The position numbers were made by a program, and so were the translations under genes. This document shows, piece after piece, positions 16,230 to 27,214 of a DNA stretch of 64,000 bases. Position 1 is the stretch's first letter. Each line of letters starts with the position of its first letter. Under the pieces are notes generated by a model, which worked only from the letters and a program-made list of their open reading frames with translations, searched no databases and was not told where the DNA came from. Source of the DNA: RI-92 sp037384645 (GTDB lineage Bacteria; Pseudomonadota; Gammaproteobacteria; UBA6429; Thiohalophilaceae); NCBI GenBank assembly GCA_037384645.1, contig JARRNT010000009.1:11950-75949 (forward strand). Direction: 5' to 3'.

Positions 16230-17435
16230 TTAAATCTCACCATGGAAAATATGTCGGTAAGACACATACATCGAAGCGATCATGACAGGTGCCAGCACGA
16301 ATAACCCCAACCCTATCGGTATCATCGCGATGACAGCCAGTCCAAACATTATCAGGCCATAAATCAGGAATGGAATCATATTTTTCCAGCAGGCAGAAAA
16401 ACTTTGGGTAATCGCTGCTATAGGTCCGTGTTCGTCAAATACGATCAGCATAGGCACAAAATAGAATGCCATGCCAAGCAGGACCATCGCAATGAGTGCT
16501 ATTATGACGACGAAGAAGATGGCAATTATGGACGGGCCATTAGCAGAGGCTGCCTCACCACCATGATTCAGCAAGGCCCCCATACCAAATAGTGCGACTA
16601 TAATCGCGCCAACTAACACCACCACAATACTGACGGCAAGATAAAGCAATCCAGCTTGAACCAGCTTCCCAAACTGTGTCGAAAATCCCTGGAATAAATG
16701 ACCCACAGTAAAATCACCGCCCGATGCCTGTTCGTTGGCACCCAGCATAAGCCCTCCCATAAATACCGGCGACAGGATATTAATCCCAAATGAACCGATT
16801 ATTGGGATCAATCCCACCACAAACATCATGACATACCAGATAACCAGCGTCGCAATCCAGGCCCACGGATTTTTGACAAAAAGTTTCCAACCCCCGACGA
16901 TCCAGTGCCAGCCATCACCGACATCGACAACTCGTGCACCAAAATCGTCATCATCATGTACATCCTGTGTGGCTGTACTTTGATAAGGATTCCAGCCTGC
17001 ACCAGACGATGATGTATTATTTTTGGCCTGAGTCCGGCGTGCCTGGTAGCGTGAGATTATTATGCCGCAGTCCAGGCATTCATCGCCTGACACACGTTCC
17101 GAACCGCACTTAGGGCATCGCGCACTGGATTCAGATGTTGTTCCTGAACTGCTTTCCGTGTTTCCAGAAACAGCTACATCTGAAGTCAGTTTTAATTCAT
17201 CTTTCGATTCGATGCGGACTTCAAGGCCTATCTGTTCGATTAATACTCGCTTGAACTTTTCTGCCGTATCACGATCAAGATTGTCCTTGAGAGTAACGGG
17301 TCTTCCTGCCAAGAGTAGTTTTCTGGCCTGCTCTTCAGGTACTTTGAATGTCTGTACGAACGCACTGATAAACTGCTCCTGACTAACTCCTTCACATAAC
17401 TTGCCTTCCGTGATAATCCTGTAACTTGCAGCCAT
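16230..17435 (-). CDS. Zinc-ribbon membrane protein, BPSS1780-type
   Basis: 401 residues from ATG 17435 (an upstream ATG at 17453 is also open). The first 90 residues are soluble and lysine-rich. A zinc ribbon follows at about 106-122 (CPKCGSERVSGDECLDCGI). An acidic linker leads to a membrane domain with about six helices (AWIATLVIWYVMMFVVGLIPII through VIAMIPIGLGLFVLAPVMIA). This layout resembles the BPSS1780 family of uncharacterised proteobacterial membrane proteins. The gene stands alone, with 365 non-coding bases upstream. The function is unknown. Confidence 0.75.
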   Translation of the reverse strand: MAASYRIITEGKLCEGVSQEQFISAFVQTFKVPEEQARKLLLAGRPVTLKDNLDRDTAEKFKRVLIEQIGLEVRIESKDELKLTSDVAVSGNTESSSGTTSESSARCPKCGSERVSGDECLDCGIIISRYQARRTQAKNNTSSSGAGWNPYQSTATQDVHDDDDFGARVVDVGDGWHWIVGGWKLFVKNPWAWIATLVIWYVMMFVVGLIPIIGSFGINILSPVFMGGLMLGANEQASGGDFTVGHLFQGFSTQFGKLVQAGLLYLAVSIVVVLVGAIIVALFGMGALLNHGGEAASANGPSIIAIFFVVIIALIAMVLLGMAFYFVPMLIVFDEHGPIAAITQSFSACWKNMIPFLIYGLIMFGLAVIAMIPIGLGLFVLAPVMIASMYVSYRHIFHGEI

Positions 17436-17800
17436 AACCCTCCCCCTCAACACCGAATACTATTATGGAATACTTGAACTGCCAACGCATCGTTAAATTA
17501 GAAACATATTTTAATGCCTTAGCTAGATTTAGTAGATTTTATTAAAAATGATAATTGCTTGCCACGATCTTTCACAGGCATGTAGCCACTCATGCTTATT
17601 ATTATCGTATTACACTGCTCATCAGGCTTATATTTCCTGCATGAATTACTTTTTTACAATCAGAGACAGAAATTGAACTTCTGTTTACACCTTCTCCACC
17701 TGAGTCTGTAATGATTATCCAGGCCTGCCTAGAAGTCTAAAATCCCGCAGCCAGTCCATTTTCACTAAAATATCTTATTCCGCAAATAAAACAGCCGTTT
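17436..17800. other. Non-coding spacer, AT-rich
   Basis: About 365 AT-rich bases between the zinc-ribbon protein and the HD-GYP regulator. I see no gene, hairpin terminator or recognisable operator here; it should contain the promoter of the zinc-ribbon gene. Confidence 0.5.
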
Positions 17801-18898
17801 TCATATACTTTCTTCATCCACGCAGTCATCACAACAATAGCGCAGACAAGCAGCGGGAAATAGCGATGTTTCCATTATCGACTGGACAATTTTCTCATCC
17901 TTCGTTGGCTCTGTTGTTTTGGGGTTTAAAAAACTATCGACATCTTTTTTGATTATTTTAATAAACTCATTTACCAAATCCGGATCACGCCAGCCCTTCC
18001 TGGTTTCCTCTTCGAGAATATTAATAATCTTGTCCAGCGGCATGGAATTTTTATAAGGACGAACGGTGGCCAATGCATCAAAGATATCCACCAACTGAAA
18101 TATTCGAGCCAGCAATGGGATCGCCTCGCCTACCAGGCCATACGGATACCCACTACCATCCCAGCGCTCATGATGATGTAAAATAATGGGTACTACATCA
18201 CGCATGCTTGTCAGGCCTTCGCACAAATGCGCTCCAATGACAGTATGATTGTGCATCAACCCCCATTCTTCGTCATTCAGCGGACCATTTTTCAACAGAA
18301 TAGAGTCAGGTATACCAAGTTTGCCAATATCATGCATGATCCCGCCACGCCGAAGCGCTTCGAGATCACGCGCAGGCAAACCGAGAATGCGACCAAATTC
18401 TGATGCCATATGCGACAGACGCGAACAGTGGTCGCCCGTTGTTTCATCTTTTGCTTCTACCATGCGTGCCAGACTGAACAACAAGGTTTCCGCAGTATCC
18501 AGTTGATCGGTAAGCCGCTTGGTTTGAACTGCGCTTCGCAACCTTGCTAACAATTCGACTGGACTATAGGGTTTGTGAATAAAATCCGTGGCACCGGAAG
18601 AAAAACTGTGTTCCAGATCGTTGGGACTGTTGGAACCCGTAACCATAATGATTGGTAATAATGAAAATCCTAATTCGGTACGTATTTTGTGACATACGGT
18701 ATCACCATCCATGCCTGGCATACGCTTATCCATCAGCATCGCCTCAACCGATTGTTGCTGCAATATTTTGAGGGCTTGTTCGCCATTCCCTGCCTGAATC
18801 ACTTCATAATGATCGGGCGAACTACTGAGGATTTCGGATAACAGACCGCGTTGCATCGGCTCATCGTCAACGACCAGAATTTTATCCTGCATTGTCAT
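17801..18898 (-). CDS. Response regulator with HD-GYP c-di-GMP phosphodiesterase domain
   Basis: 365 residues. The N-terminal receiver has the acidic pair in LVVDDEP and the phosphoacceptor in MLMDKRMPGMDG, with lysine in FIHKPYSP. The HD-GYP domain begins at about 140: DHCSRLSHMASEFG, the catalytic HDIGK, then HH before ERWDGSGYPYGL (the GYP motif). Such RpfG-like proteins hydrolyse c-di-GMP in response to phosphorylation by a separate kinase. The C-terminal tail has two cysteine clusters (ACLRYCCDDCVDEE), unusual for the family and possibly metal-binding. No kinase gene is adjacent. It may act with the PilZ protein at 56456, another c-di-GMP component in the window. Confidence 0.92.
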   Translation of the reverse strand: MTMQDKILVVDDEPMQRGLLSEILSSSPDHYEVIQAGNGEQALKILQQQSVEAMLMDKRMPGMDGDTVCHKIRTELGFSLLPIIMVTGSNSPNDLEHSFSSGATDFIHKPYSPVELLARLRSAVQTKRLTDQLDTAETLLFSLARMVEAKDETTGDHCSRLSHMASEFGRILGLPARDLEALRRGGIMHDIGKLGIPDSILLKNGPLNDEEWGLMHNHTVIGAHLCEGLTSMRDVVPIILHHHERWDGSGYPYGLVGEAIPLLARIFQLVDIFDALATVRPYKNSMPLDKIINILEEETRKGWRDPDLVNEFIKIIKKDVDSFLNPKTTEPTKDEKIVQSIMETSLFPAACLRYCCDDCVDEESI

Positions 18899-19286
18899 AT
18901 ACCTTTATTTATATAATGCTAATAAAACGCTAATAACCTGTATGACATACGCGAGCCGAATGATGTCCCTATCGCATATATCGGTATTAGCCATTTTTAC
19001 TTAAGGGGACCCAATACCAGATTAATGGGTACAACTCTTTGTATATGATAGTTGACCATTTCAATTAGTAAATTAATCCTAACCAATTTTCGCTATCCCT
19101 CTTCGCCAGGGCAAAAAGTTATTAACCCATTGTTTTTATATATAATTCTAAACATAGAACAAATTACCTGGTTCTCTGTAGAACAACGTGTCCCGTCCAT
19201 GGAAAGCCACGTACCGGCGTAGCAGTGATGGAATCAGTGCACAGCTGCATTAACGTACTGAACTGGTTTTCAGACAGGCCCTAAGC
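18899..19286. other. Non-coding spacer before a chemoreceptor remnant
   Basis: About 390 AT-rich bases upstream of the HD-GYP gene and of the decayed chemoreceptor. No intact gene is seen. The GTACCGGCGTAGC stretch near 19211 may still belong to the decayed receptor. Confidence 0.4.
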
Positions 19287-20967
<1,681 letters not shown>

Positions 20968-22146
20968 CTAAATCTGCTTGACCACCCAGGCGTTACCCTG
21001 TTTGACGATTTCACGGTTGCACTGCATCGCTGCGGCATCCCCTTGCTGTCCGGGTAACGAAGAAACAACGCGTTCACCCTGCGCCCGCAGAGAACGGACC
21101 AGGCCATCCAGTTCCGGGTCCTGGTCGGGCGGCGCAAAAATACCGGCGTTTTTTACCACCATTGGGGGTGCCAGCGCCAGCAAGGTTTTCAAATCGGTGC
21201 TAAATCCGGTGGCCGGACGGGCATTGCCGAAGGCCTTGCCAATCCCGTCATAACGCCCGCCCTGAGCAATGGCGGTACCCTTACCGGGAACAAATGCCGC
21301 GAAGACCACGCCGGTGTGATAATGGTAGCCGCGCAACTCGGCCAGGTCATAGTGCAGGCTGATGTCAGGTATTGCCTGGTTGATCAGGTTTGCCATCTGT
21401 TGCAGGTTTTCCAGTGCAGCCTTGACTTCGGCACTGGCGCCAGCCAGCACCTGCGCGGCCTGGGGCAGGACCTCGTGATTGCCATTTAGATCGGCCAGAC
21501 TCTCAAGCATCGTGGCTACGCCGGCATCGAGTTGCCATTGCGCCAGCATGTCCTGGATTTCCGGTTTAGCCTTGCGCTGCAGCGCATCAAACAACTCTGT
21601 CTCTTGCGCCGAAGTCAGCCTGGCCTGCCTGGCCAGGCCACGAAAGATACCGACGTGGCCGAGGTCGAAATATGCCTCGCCGATGTCACAACTGCGCAGA
21701 GTCTCGACCATCAGGCGAAAGACTTCCACATCACTCTCTACGCCCGAGTGGCCGTACAGTTCCAGGCCGATCTGCAAGGGTGCGCGCGAAGCACCAAAAC
21801 CATCGGGACGCGTGTGCAACACTGTCCCCATATAACACAAACGGCTGGGGGTTTGGCGGCGTAACTGATGCGCATCAATGCGTGCGACCTGTGGGGTAAT
21901 GTCTGCACGAACTCCCATCATGCGCCCATTCAGTTGATCGGTCAGCTTGAAGGTCTGCAGGTCAAGATCATGAGCGGTCCCTACAAACAGGGATTCCACG
22001 TATTCGATAAAAGGCGGAATCACCAGCTCATAACCCCAGGTACGGTATAAATCCAGAATACGGCGGCGCTGCGTCTCCAATAATTCGGCGCGCGGCGGCA
22101 AAACTTCTTCGATGCCCTCTGGAAGCAGCCAGGAATCTTTATTCAT
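20968..22146 (-). CDS. hisZ: ATP phosphoribosyltransferase regulatory subunit HisZ
   Basis: 392 residues with a class-II histidyl-tRNA-synthetase fold lacking the anticodon domain. LLPEGIEEVLPPRAELLE, the motif-2-like block VRADITPQVARIDAH, and the glycine-rich AIAQGGRYDGIGKAFG are visible. HisZ pairs with the short HisG to form the first enzyme of histidine synthesis; it has no aminoacylation role. It lies between the DUF2065 gene and purA. Confidence 0.95.
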   Translation of the reverse strand: MNKDSWLLPEGIEEVLPPRAELLETQRRRILDLYRTWGYELVIPPFIEYVESLFVGTAHDLDLQTFKLTDQLNGRMMGVRADITPQVARIDAHQLRRQTPSRLCYMGTVLHTRPDGFGASRAPLQIGLELYGHSGVESDVEVFRLMVETLRSCDIGEAYFDLGHVGIFRGLARQARLTSAQETELFDALQRKAKPEIQDMLAQWQLDAGVATMLESLADLNGNHEVLPQAAQVLAGASAEVKAALENLQQMANLINQAIPDISLHYDLAELRGYHYHTGVVFAAFVPGKGTAIAQGGRYDGIGKAFGNARPATGFSTDLKTLLALAPPMVVKNAGIFAPPDQDPELDGLVRSLRAQGERVVSSLPGQQGDAAAMQCNREIVKQGNAWVVKQI

Positions 22147-22157
22147 GTGGATCGTCT

Positions 22158-22340
22158 TCAGGTTATATATATCAGCAAAGCACCGGCAATCATCATCACC
22201 AGGCCAATACGACGCAAACTACGATCATCGCGTTCACTCATCATCTGCACCATGCGTCGATAGGCGTTAGGGCTTAGCGCCGGAAACAGCCCTTCCAGTA
22301 CCAGGACCAGGCCAAGCGCTGTCCAGATTATTTTCGCCAT
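22158..22340 (-). CDS. DUF2065 small membrane protein
   Basis: 60 residues from ATG 22340. Two hydrophobic segments (IIWTALGLVLVLEGLFPAL and RIGLVMMIAGALLIYIT) flank a charged middle with NAYRRMVQMM, the DUF2065 pattern. This protein is conserved between hflC and hisZ in gammaproteobacteria. The function is unknown. The assembly gap (N run at 22346-22353) sits 5 bases upstream of the start and hides its ribosome site. Confidence 0.9.
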   Translation of the reverse strand: MAKIIWTALGLVLVLEGLFPALSPNAYRRMVQMMSERDDRSLRRIGLVMMIAGALLIYIT

Positions 22341-22345
22341 TTTCT

Positions 22346-22353
22346 NNNNNNNN
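22346..22353. other. Assembly gap (8 N)
   Basis: Eight undetermined bases just upstream of the DUF2065 start. The true length is unknown. Confidence 1.
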
Positions 22354-22425
22354 GGCGCTTTGCACATCCCAGAAAGGACACGTGGCGCCCGGCATGATGT
22401 GTTATCCAGATTCAGAATTATATCA

Positions 22426-23301
22426 TTACTTGCCTGGTTTTATGGCATTGAAGTACTTGAAAAAGTCCGAATCAGGCTGCAGCACCATGATCTGGCCGTT
22501 GTTGTTACCCAGCGCATCGCGATATGCCTGCAGGGAACGGTAGAATGCGAAAAATTCAGGATTCTTGCCATATGCCTTGGCGTAGATACGCGCCGCTTGC
22601 GCATCGCCCTGTCCACGGATTTTCTGGGCGTCTTCATAGGCCTGCGCCAGCAGGATCTGGCTGCTCTTGTCCGCCTCGGCCTTGATCTGGGTGGCCTTAC
22701 CCACACCCTGGGCCCGATACTTTGCCGCCTCCTTGTTGCGCTCGGCGATCATCTGCTGGAAGACCTGATGTCGGATCTTATCCGGCAATTCGATGCGCAT
22801 TACGCGCACATCCACGATCTTGATCCCGTAAGAGCTGATCTTCTTGTCGGCTTCCTTGGTGATTTCGCTCATGACATCGGCGCGCTCATTCGAGATCAAT
22901 TCCCACATGGTGCGTTGGCCAAAGGCGTCCAGCAAACTCTTGTTGATAATGGAATCGAAAGTCCGTTGCGCGTTATGGATCGAGCCCTGCATCTTCTTGT
23001 AAAAGGTTTCCACATTGGAAATGCGCCACTGGACATAATAATCCACGTCCAGCGGTTGCCTGTCCTGGGTCAGATAACGCTGCTTGGGCGCATCGTAACT
23101 TTGCAAACGCTTGTCGAACTTATAAACCACGTTGTAGAACGGGATCATCCAGTGCAGACCGGGTTTGACATTGCTCTTTTCAATCTTGCCCAGAGCCATG
23201 AGGATGGCATATTGCGTTGCGTTGACGGTATACGCGGATTTGTACAGCAGGCCGAGTACAGCGGCGAGGATGATAATGATAGTCAGGTTACGATTAGACA
23301 T
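22426..23301 (-). CDS. hflC: HflC, membrane protease modulator
   Basis: 291 residues: an N-terminal membrane anchor (LTIIIILAAVLGLLYKSAY) and a SPFH/band-7 domain (NATQYAILMALGKIEKSNVKPGLHW) with a long helical tail. It forms the HflKC cage that surrounds and regulates FtsH. The start overlaps the hflK stop (TAATG). It is the last gene of the hfq-hflX-hflK-hflC cluster. Confidence 0.96.
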   Translation of the reverse strand: MSNRNLTIIIILAAVLGLLYKSAYTVNATQYAILMALGKIEKSNVKPGLHWMIPFYNVVYKFDKRLQSYDAPKQRYLTQDRQPLDVDYYVQWRISNVETFYKKMQGSIHNAQRTFDSIINKSLLDAFGQRTMWELISNERADVMSEITKEADKKISSYGIKIVDVRVMRIELPDKIRHQVFQQMIAERNKEAAKYRAQGVGKATQIKAEADKSSQILLAQAYEDAQKIRGQGDAQAARIYAKAYGKNPEFFAFYRSLQAYRDALGNNNGQIMVLQPDSDFFKYFNAIKPGK

Positions 23302-24494
23302 TAGTTGTCTCCTCCCCGGCTGCGCGTACGTAAATCACCACTGTCTCCAGAGAGATCCGGTAACTGATGGCTGGTCGTGCCATGTGATTGCTTATTGCCG
23401 GCATCGGAACCGGTGCTCGAACTGGATTGTTGCTTGCTCTGTCTGATCAGCTTGTCCAGCGGCAGGTACAGCAGGTTATTGCCTTTCTTGGTATCCACCA
23501 GCACCTTGGTACTGTGGCCAATCACATCCTGCATGGTTTCCAGATAAAGCCGTTCTCTCGTCACCTTCGGTGCCTTGTCGTATTGTGTCAGTAGCTGGGT
23601 GAAACGGTCGGCGTCACCCGTGGCACGGGCGATCAGGGTTTGCTTGTACTGTTCCGCCTGCACCCGAATCCGGTTTGCGTTACCTTCCGCCTTGGGAATA
23701 ATGGTATTGGCGTAGCCCTGGGCTTTGCTGATTTCAGCTTTCATCTCCTGTTGGGCAGCATTCACTTCCTCATAAGCCGGGGTCACCTGGCGCGGTGGCT
23801 GGGCCTTTTGCATATTGAAGTTAATGACAGCCAGACCGGTCTTGTAGCGATCCAGAATCTGCTGGATACGCTCCTGCGTGACTTGTGCGAATTTGGAGCG
23901 TCCCTGGGTTTGCACATAATCCATGTCGTTTTTACCGACGTTTTCCCGCACCGCGGTCTGCACCGCCTGCTCCAGAGTGATAATAGGTTCCCTGGTATTT
24001 AACACGTATTCCTTGGCGTTCTCGACCTGGTATTGGACCACATATTCGATATCAACGATGTTCCTGTCCTTGGTCAGCATCAAGGCCTCAGTCGTGCCCT
24101 GCCCGACGGAATAGGATCGAATGGACTGGACATCGACAACATCCACCTTCTCGATAGGATAAGGAAAACGGATGTTCAAACCCGATTTGATGGTGGTGAC
24201 ATATTTGCCAAAACGCAGCACCACGCCGTTTTGGCGAGGATTGAGGATATAGACCGAGCTGTACAAAATCCAGATCACCAACAGGGCGACGATGATACCG
24301 ATGATGCCGCCGAAGCCACCACCCTGGCCGCCACGGCCTCGACCGCCGCCGCCACCGCCGCCGAACAGGCCGCGAAACTTGCGTTGCAGATTCTTGACGA
24401 TCTCGTCCAGGTCCGGAGGACCCTGTTCGCCTCGGTGTTTACCCCAAGGGTCTTTGTCTTTGTCCCCGGAGTTACCGGGTTCATTCCAGGCCAT
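23301..24494 (-). CDS. hflK: HflK, membrane protease modulator
   Basis: 397 residues. It has a cytoplasmic glycine-rich leader (LFGGGGGGGRGRGGQGGGFGG, about 43-63), a membrane segment at about 64-85 (IIGIIVALLVIWILYSSVYI), an SPFH domain, a long helix with AEGNANRIRVQAEQYKQ, and a Ser/Gln/Gly-rich C-terminal tail. It is the partner of HflC in controlling FtsH. It follows hflX by 35 bases. Confidence 0.96.
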   Translation of the reverse strand: MAWNEPGNSGDKDKDPWGKHRGEQGPPDLDEIVKNLQRKFRGLFGGGGGGGRGRGGQGGGFGGIIGIIVALLVIWILYSSVYILNPRQNGVVLRFGKYVTTIKSGLNIRFPYPIEKVDVVDVQSIRSYSVGQGTTEALMLTKDRNIVDIEYVVQYQVENAKEYVLNTREPIITLEQAVQTAVRENVGKNDMDYVQTQGRSKFAQVTQERIQQILDRYKTGLAVINFNMQKAQPPRQVTPAYEEVNAAQQEMKAEISKAQGYANTIIPKAEGNANRIRVQAEQYKQTLIARATGDADRFTQLLTQYDKAPKVTRERLYLETMQDVIGHSTKVLVDTKKGNNLLYLPLDKLIRQSKQQSSSSTGSDAGNKQSHGTTSHQLPDLSGDSGDLRTRSRGGDN

Positions 24495-24529
24495 GCCTAA
24501 CTCCTGATTACTGCTATAGAAAGTGGATT

Positions 24530-25852
24530 CTAGGGAGCCTCGCTGCTGACCGCAAGGCGATCCGCCCCAGAATCATGACTGATATAGTTTTCCAGTAGAA
24601 AATGCTTGTTGAGTACGGCCCAGGTCGTGGCCGGCATCGTCACGGTCATGAGCCAACGGCCCTGGCTATCGGTCTCCTCCAGCAACACATTCCCCAGTTC
24701 ATGTAACCTTGCATGCAATTTCCCTTCACCGGGCGGCAACACCAGGTGTTCATGTACTGTAGCCTGCTGCAGGATCTCGGTCATGGCCTGGCGCAATAAT
24801 GCCATGCCTTCTCCGGTTCTGGCCGACAGCCAGACCCGGGTTGGCCGCCCATCGATGTCACGATCAATCTGGGCCGAACAATCATCCAATAGATCCGTCT
24901 TGTTGAACACCAGTAATTGTGGGCGCTCATCGGCCTCGATTTCCGCCAACACGGCATTGACTTCCGTGATGTTTTCCTCGCGTTGCGCACTGGCGGCATC
25001 GACGACATGCAGCAGCAGATCCGCATCACGCGTCTCCTGCAGGGTTGAACGAAATGCCGCCACCAGGTCATGGGGTAGCTGGCGGATAAAGCCAACCGTA
25101 TCGGCCAGCACAATGGCCTGCCCCTCATCCAGTTCCACCCGTCGCAAGGTGGGGTCCAGGGTTGCAAACAGCTGGTTGGCAGCGAAAACCTCTGCCTGAG
25201 TCAGTGCATTGAACAGGGTAGATTTTCCGGCATTGGTGTAGCCGACCAGTGAAACCGTGGGTAAATCCGCGCGTCTGCGCGCACGCCGCCCCTGCTCACG
25301 CTGCTTGTTGACCTTTTCCAGTTTACGATTGAGCAACTTGATGCGCTCACCCAACAGGCGACGGTCTGTTTCCAGTTGGGTTTCACCCGGACCGCGCAGG
25401 CCAATACCGCCCTTTTGCCGTTCAAGGTGAGTCCAGCCCCGGACCAGGCGTGTGGACAAGTGTTTGAGTTGTGCCAGTTCGACCTGCAGCTTGCCTTCAT
25501 GGGTACGCGCCCGCTGGGCAAAGATATCCAGGATCAGGCCGGTCCGATCCAGTACCCGGCATTTGAATTCCCGTTCCAGGTTACGTTCCTGGACCGGGCT
25601 CAGGGTGTGATTAAACAGGACAATCTCGGCACCAGCGGCATCGACCTGCTGGCGGATCTCTTCGACCTTGCCAGTGCCGACGAAAAACCGGGCATCCGGT
25701 ACCCGACGAGTCCCGGTTACGGTCGCAACCGGTTCCGCCCCGGCCGCAACTGCCAGTTCATGGAATTCCGCCAGCGCCTGCTGCTCGTCCAGTTGCCCCA
25801 TATCCAGGTGAACGAGCACGGCCCGTTCACCGCCGCGTGGGCGTTCAAACAA
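24530..25852 (-). CDS. hflX: GTPase HflX (ribosome-splitting factor)
   Basis: 440 residues from a TTG start, chosen because AGGAGG lies 7 bases upstream and the family N terminus (FERPRGGERAVLVHL) begins there. The G1 motif is GYTNAGKSTLFNAL, G3 DTVGFI, and G4 NKTDLL. The N-terminal HflX domain with FVGTGKVEEIRQQ and VLDRTGLILDIFAQRA is intact. HflX dissociates stalled 70S ribosomes under stress. It stands between hfq and hflK in the usual order. Confidence 0.96.
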   Translation of the reverse strand: MFERPRGGERAVLVHLDMGQLDEQQALAEFHELAVAAGAEPVATVTGTRRVPDARFFVGTGKVEEIRQQVDAAGAEIVLFNHTLSPVQERNLEREFKCRVLDRTGLILDIFAQRARTHEGKLQVELAQLKHLSTRLVRGWTHLERQKGGIGLRGPGETQLETDRRLLGERIKLLNRKLEKVNKQREQGRRARRRADLPTVSLVGYTNAGKSTLFNALTQAEVFAANQLFATLDPTLRRVELDEGQAIVLADTVGFIRQLPHDLVAAFRSTLQETRDADLLLHVVDAASAQREENITEVNAVLAEIEADERPQLLVFNKTDLLDDCSAQIDRDIDGRPTRVWLSARTGEGMALLRQAMTEILQQATVHEHLVLPPGEGKLHARLHELGNVLLEETDSQGRWLMTVTMPATTWAVLNKHFLLENYISHDSGADRLAVSSEAP

Positions 25853-25893
25853 GGATATACCTCCTGCTGGACCGGCCAGATAAGAAGGGAGAA

Positions 25894-26139
25894 TTAGCTA
25901 TTGCCTGGATGTGACTCATCTGCCATGGGAAGTTTAATATTGCGTGCCGGTACGATCGTTGAAATCGCATGCTTGTAAACCATCTGGCTCACACTGTTGC
26001 GTAATAACACAACAAATTGATCAAATGACTCAACCTGCCCCTGCAACTTGATACCGTTGACCAGGTAAATTGAGACGGGAATCCGTTCCTTGCGCAAAGC
26101 ATTTAAAAAAGGATCTTGTAGTGCTTGCCCTTTACTCAT
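25894..26139 (-). CDS. hfq: RNA chaperone Hfq
   Basis: 81 residues. Sm1 motif [21 protein letters not shown] and Sm2 [11 protein letters not shown] are intact, with the proximal-face residues Q8/F42-type and K56/H57 pair present. Hfq hexamers join small RNAs to mRNAs. The short tail (about 15 residues) is typical of non-enteric gammaproteobacteria. The 136-base gap upstream, after miaA, should hold its own promoter. Confidence 0.97.
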   Translation of the reverse strand: MSKGQALQDPFLNALRKERIPVSIYLVNGIKLQGQVESFDQFVVLLRNSVSQMVYKHAISTIVPARNIKLPMADESHPGNS

Positions 26140-26275
26140 AGTTATTCTCCGTTTTATTTATATTTGGTTTTATATCGTTCTTCACCCAACTGTATTACCA
26201 ACACCATGGCAATCATACTCATACTCATGAAAAGCGATGTATACCTTTAAATTCAGTCTAGCACAGCGACATGGA

Positions 26276-27214
26276 TCAATTAATGTGTATTTTCGACAGT
26301 AATTTCAATGCCTCCGCATCTAAGTTATTGTTTAAAAAGTCTATTTTTAACACCCCGGGCATGGAGCGCAGCCAGGTCAACTGCCGCTTGGCCAGCTGCC
26401 GGGTCGCCGCGACGGCCTTGTCGAGCATCTCCGCGTAGGCTAGCTGACCATCCAGGTAAAGCCATGCCTGTCGGTAACCCACGCTGCGGATAGCCGGCGT
26501 ATCCAGACTGAGGTCTGCCCGCTGATACAGCACGGCCACCTCGTCAATAAATCCATTTTTCAGCATATGTTCAAAGCGCTGAGCAATGCGCTGGTGCAAC
26601 ACCGCCCTGTCTGGAGTCACCAGCCCGAGCAGGACAGGACGAAAAGGCAGGCTTTGCGTTGGCTGTCGCATCCATTCCGATAACGGCACACCCGTAAGTC
26701 GGTACACCTCAAGCGCACGAGAAATACGCTGCGGGTCATTGGGATGAATACGCGCTGCCGCCTGCGGGTCAACACTGGCCAGTTGTTGGTGCAGCGCCTG
26801 CCAACCAACCGCCTCGGCTTCCTCCGCCAGGTCGGCACGCACCGATTCGTCCGCCGAAGGCAGATTCGCCATGCCCTGTAAGAGACTGCGAAAATACATC
26901 ATGGTTCCCCCGACTAATAATGGTGTTCTTCCCGCTTCGATAATGGTGTGAATTTCACGCATAGCATCTTCACAAAAGCGAGCAGCAGAATAGGCGTCGG
27001 CTGGGTCCAGGAAATCAATCAGGCGATGCGGTGCGCGGCGCAAGGTCTCGGCATCCGGTTTGGCAGTACCAATATCCATACCTTTATAGACCATGGCCGA
27101 ATCAACACTGATGATATCCATGGGCAGTGTCTCGACCAGGCGAACAGCCAGATCGGTTTTACCTGATGCCGTCGGGCCCATCAGGCAGACTATCGTTGGG
27201 AGATGCTCAGGCAT
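26276..27214 (-). CDS. miaA: tRNA dimethylallyltransferase MiaA
   Basis: 312 residues (E. coli 316). P-loop GPTASGKTDLAVRL, then SVDSAMVYKGMDIGTAKP and PHRLIDFLDPADAYSAARF, all diagnostic. It adds dimethylallyl to A37 of tRNAs reading codons that begin with U. The start overlaps the mutL stop by 8 bases. Confidence 0.96.
   Translation of the reverse strand: MPEHLPTIVCLMGPTASGKTDLAVRLVETLPMDIISVDSAMVYKGMDIGTAKPDAETLRRAPHRLIDFLDPADAYSAARFCEDAMREIHTIIEAGRTPLLVGGTMMYFRSLLQGMANLPSADESVRADLAEEAEAVGWQALHQQLASVDPQAAARIHPNDPQRISRALEVYRLTGVPLSEWMRQPTQSLPFRPVLLGLVTPDRAVLHQRIAQRFEHMLKNGFIDEVAVLYQRADLSLDTPAIRSVGYRQAWLYLDGQLAYAEMLDKAVAATRQLAKRQLTWLRSMPGVLKIDFLNNNLDAEALKLLSKIHIN

Noticed and set aside
26200..26230. 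CATACTCATACTCATG direct repeats before hfq
   Set aside because: Only short tandem copies; no array or operator pattern I can support.
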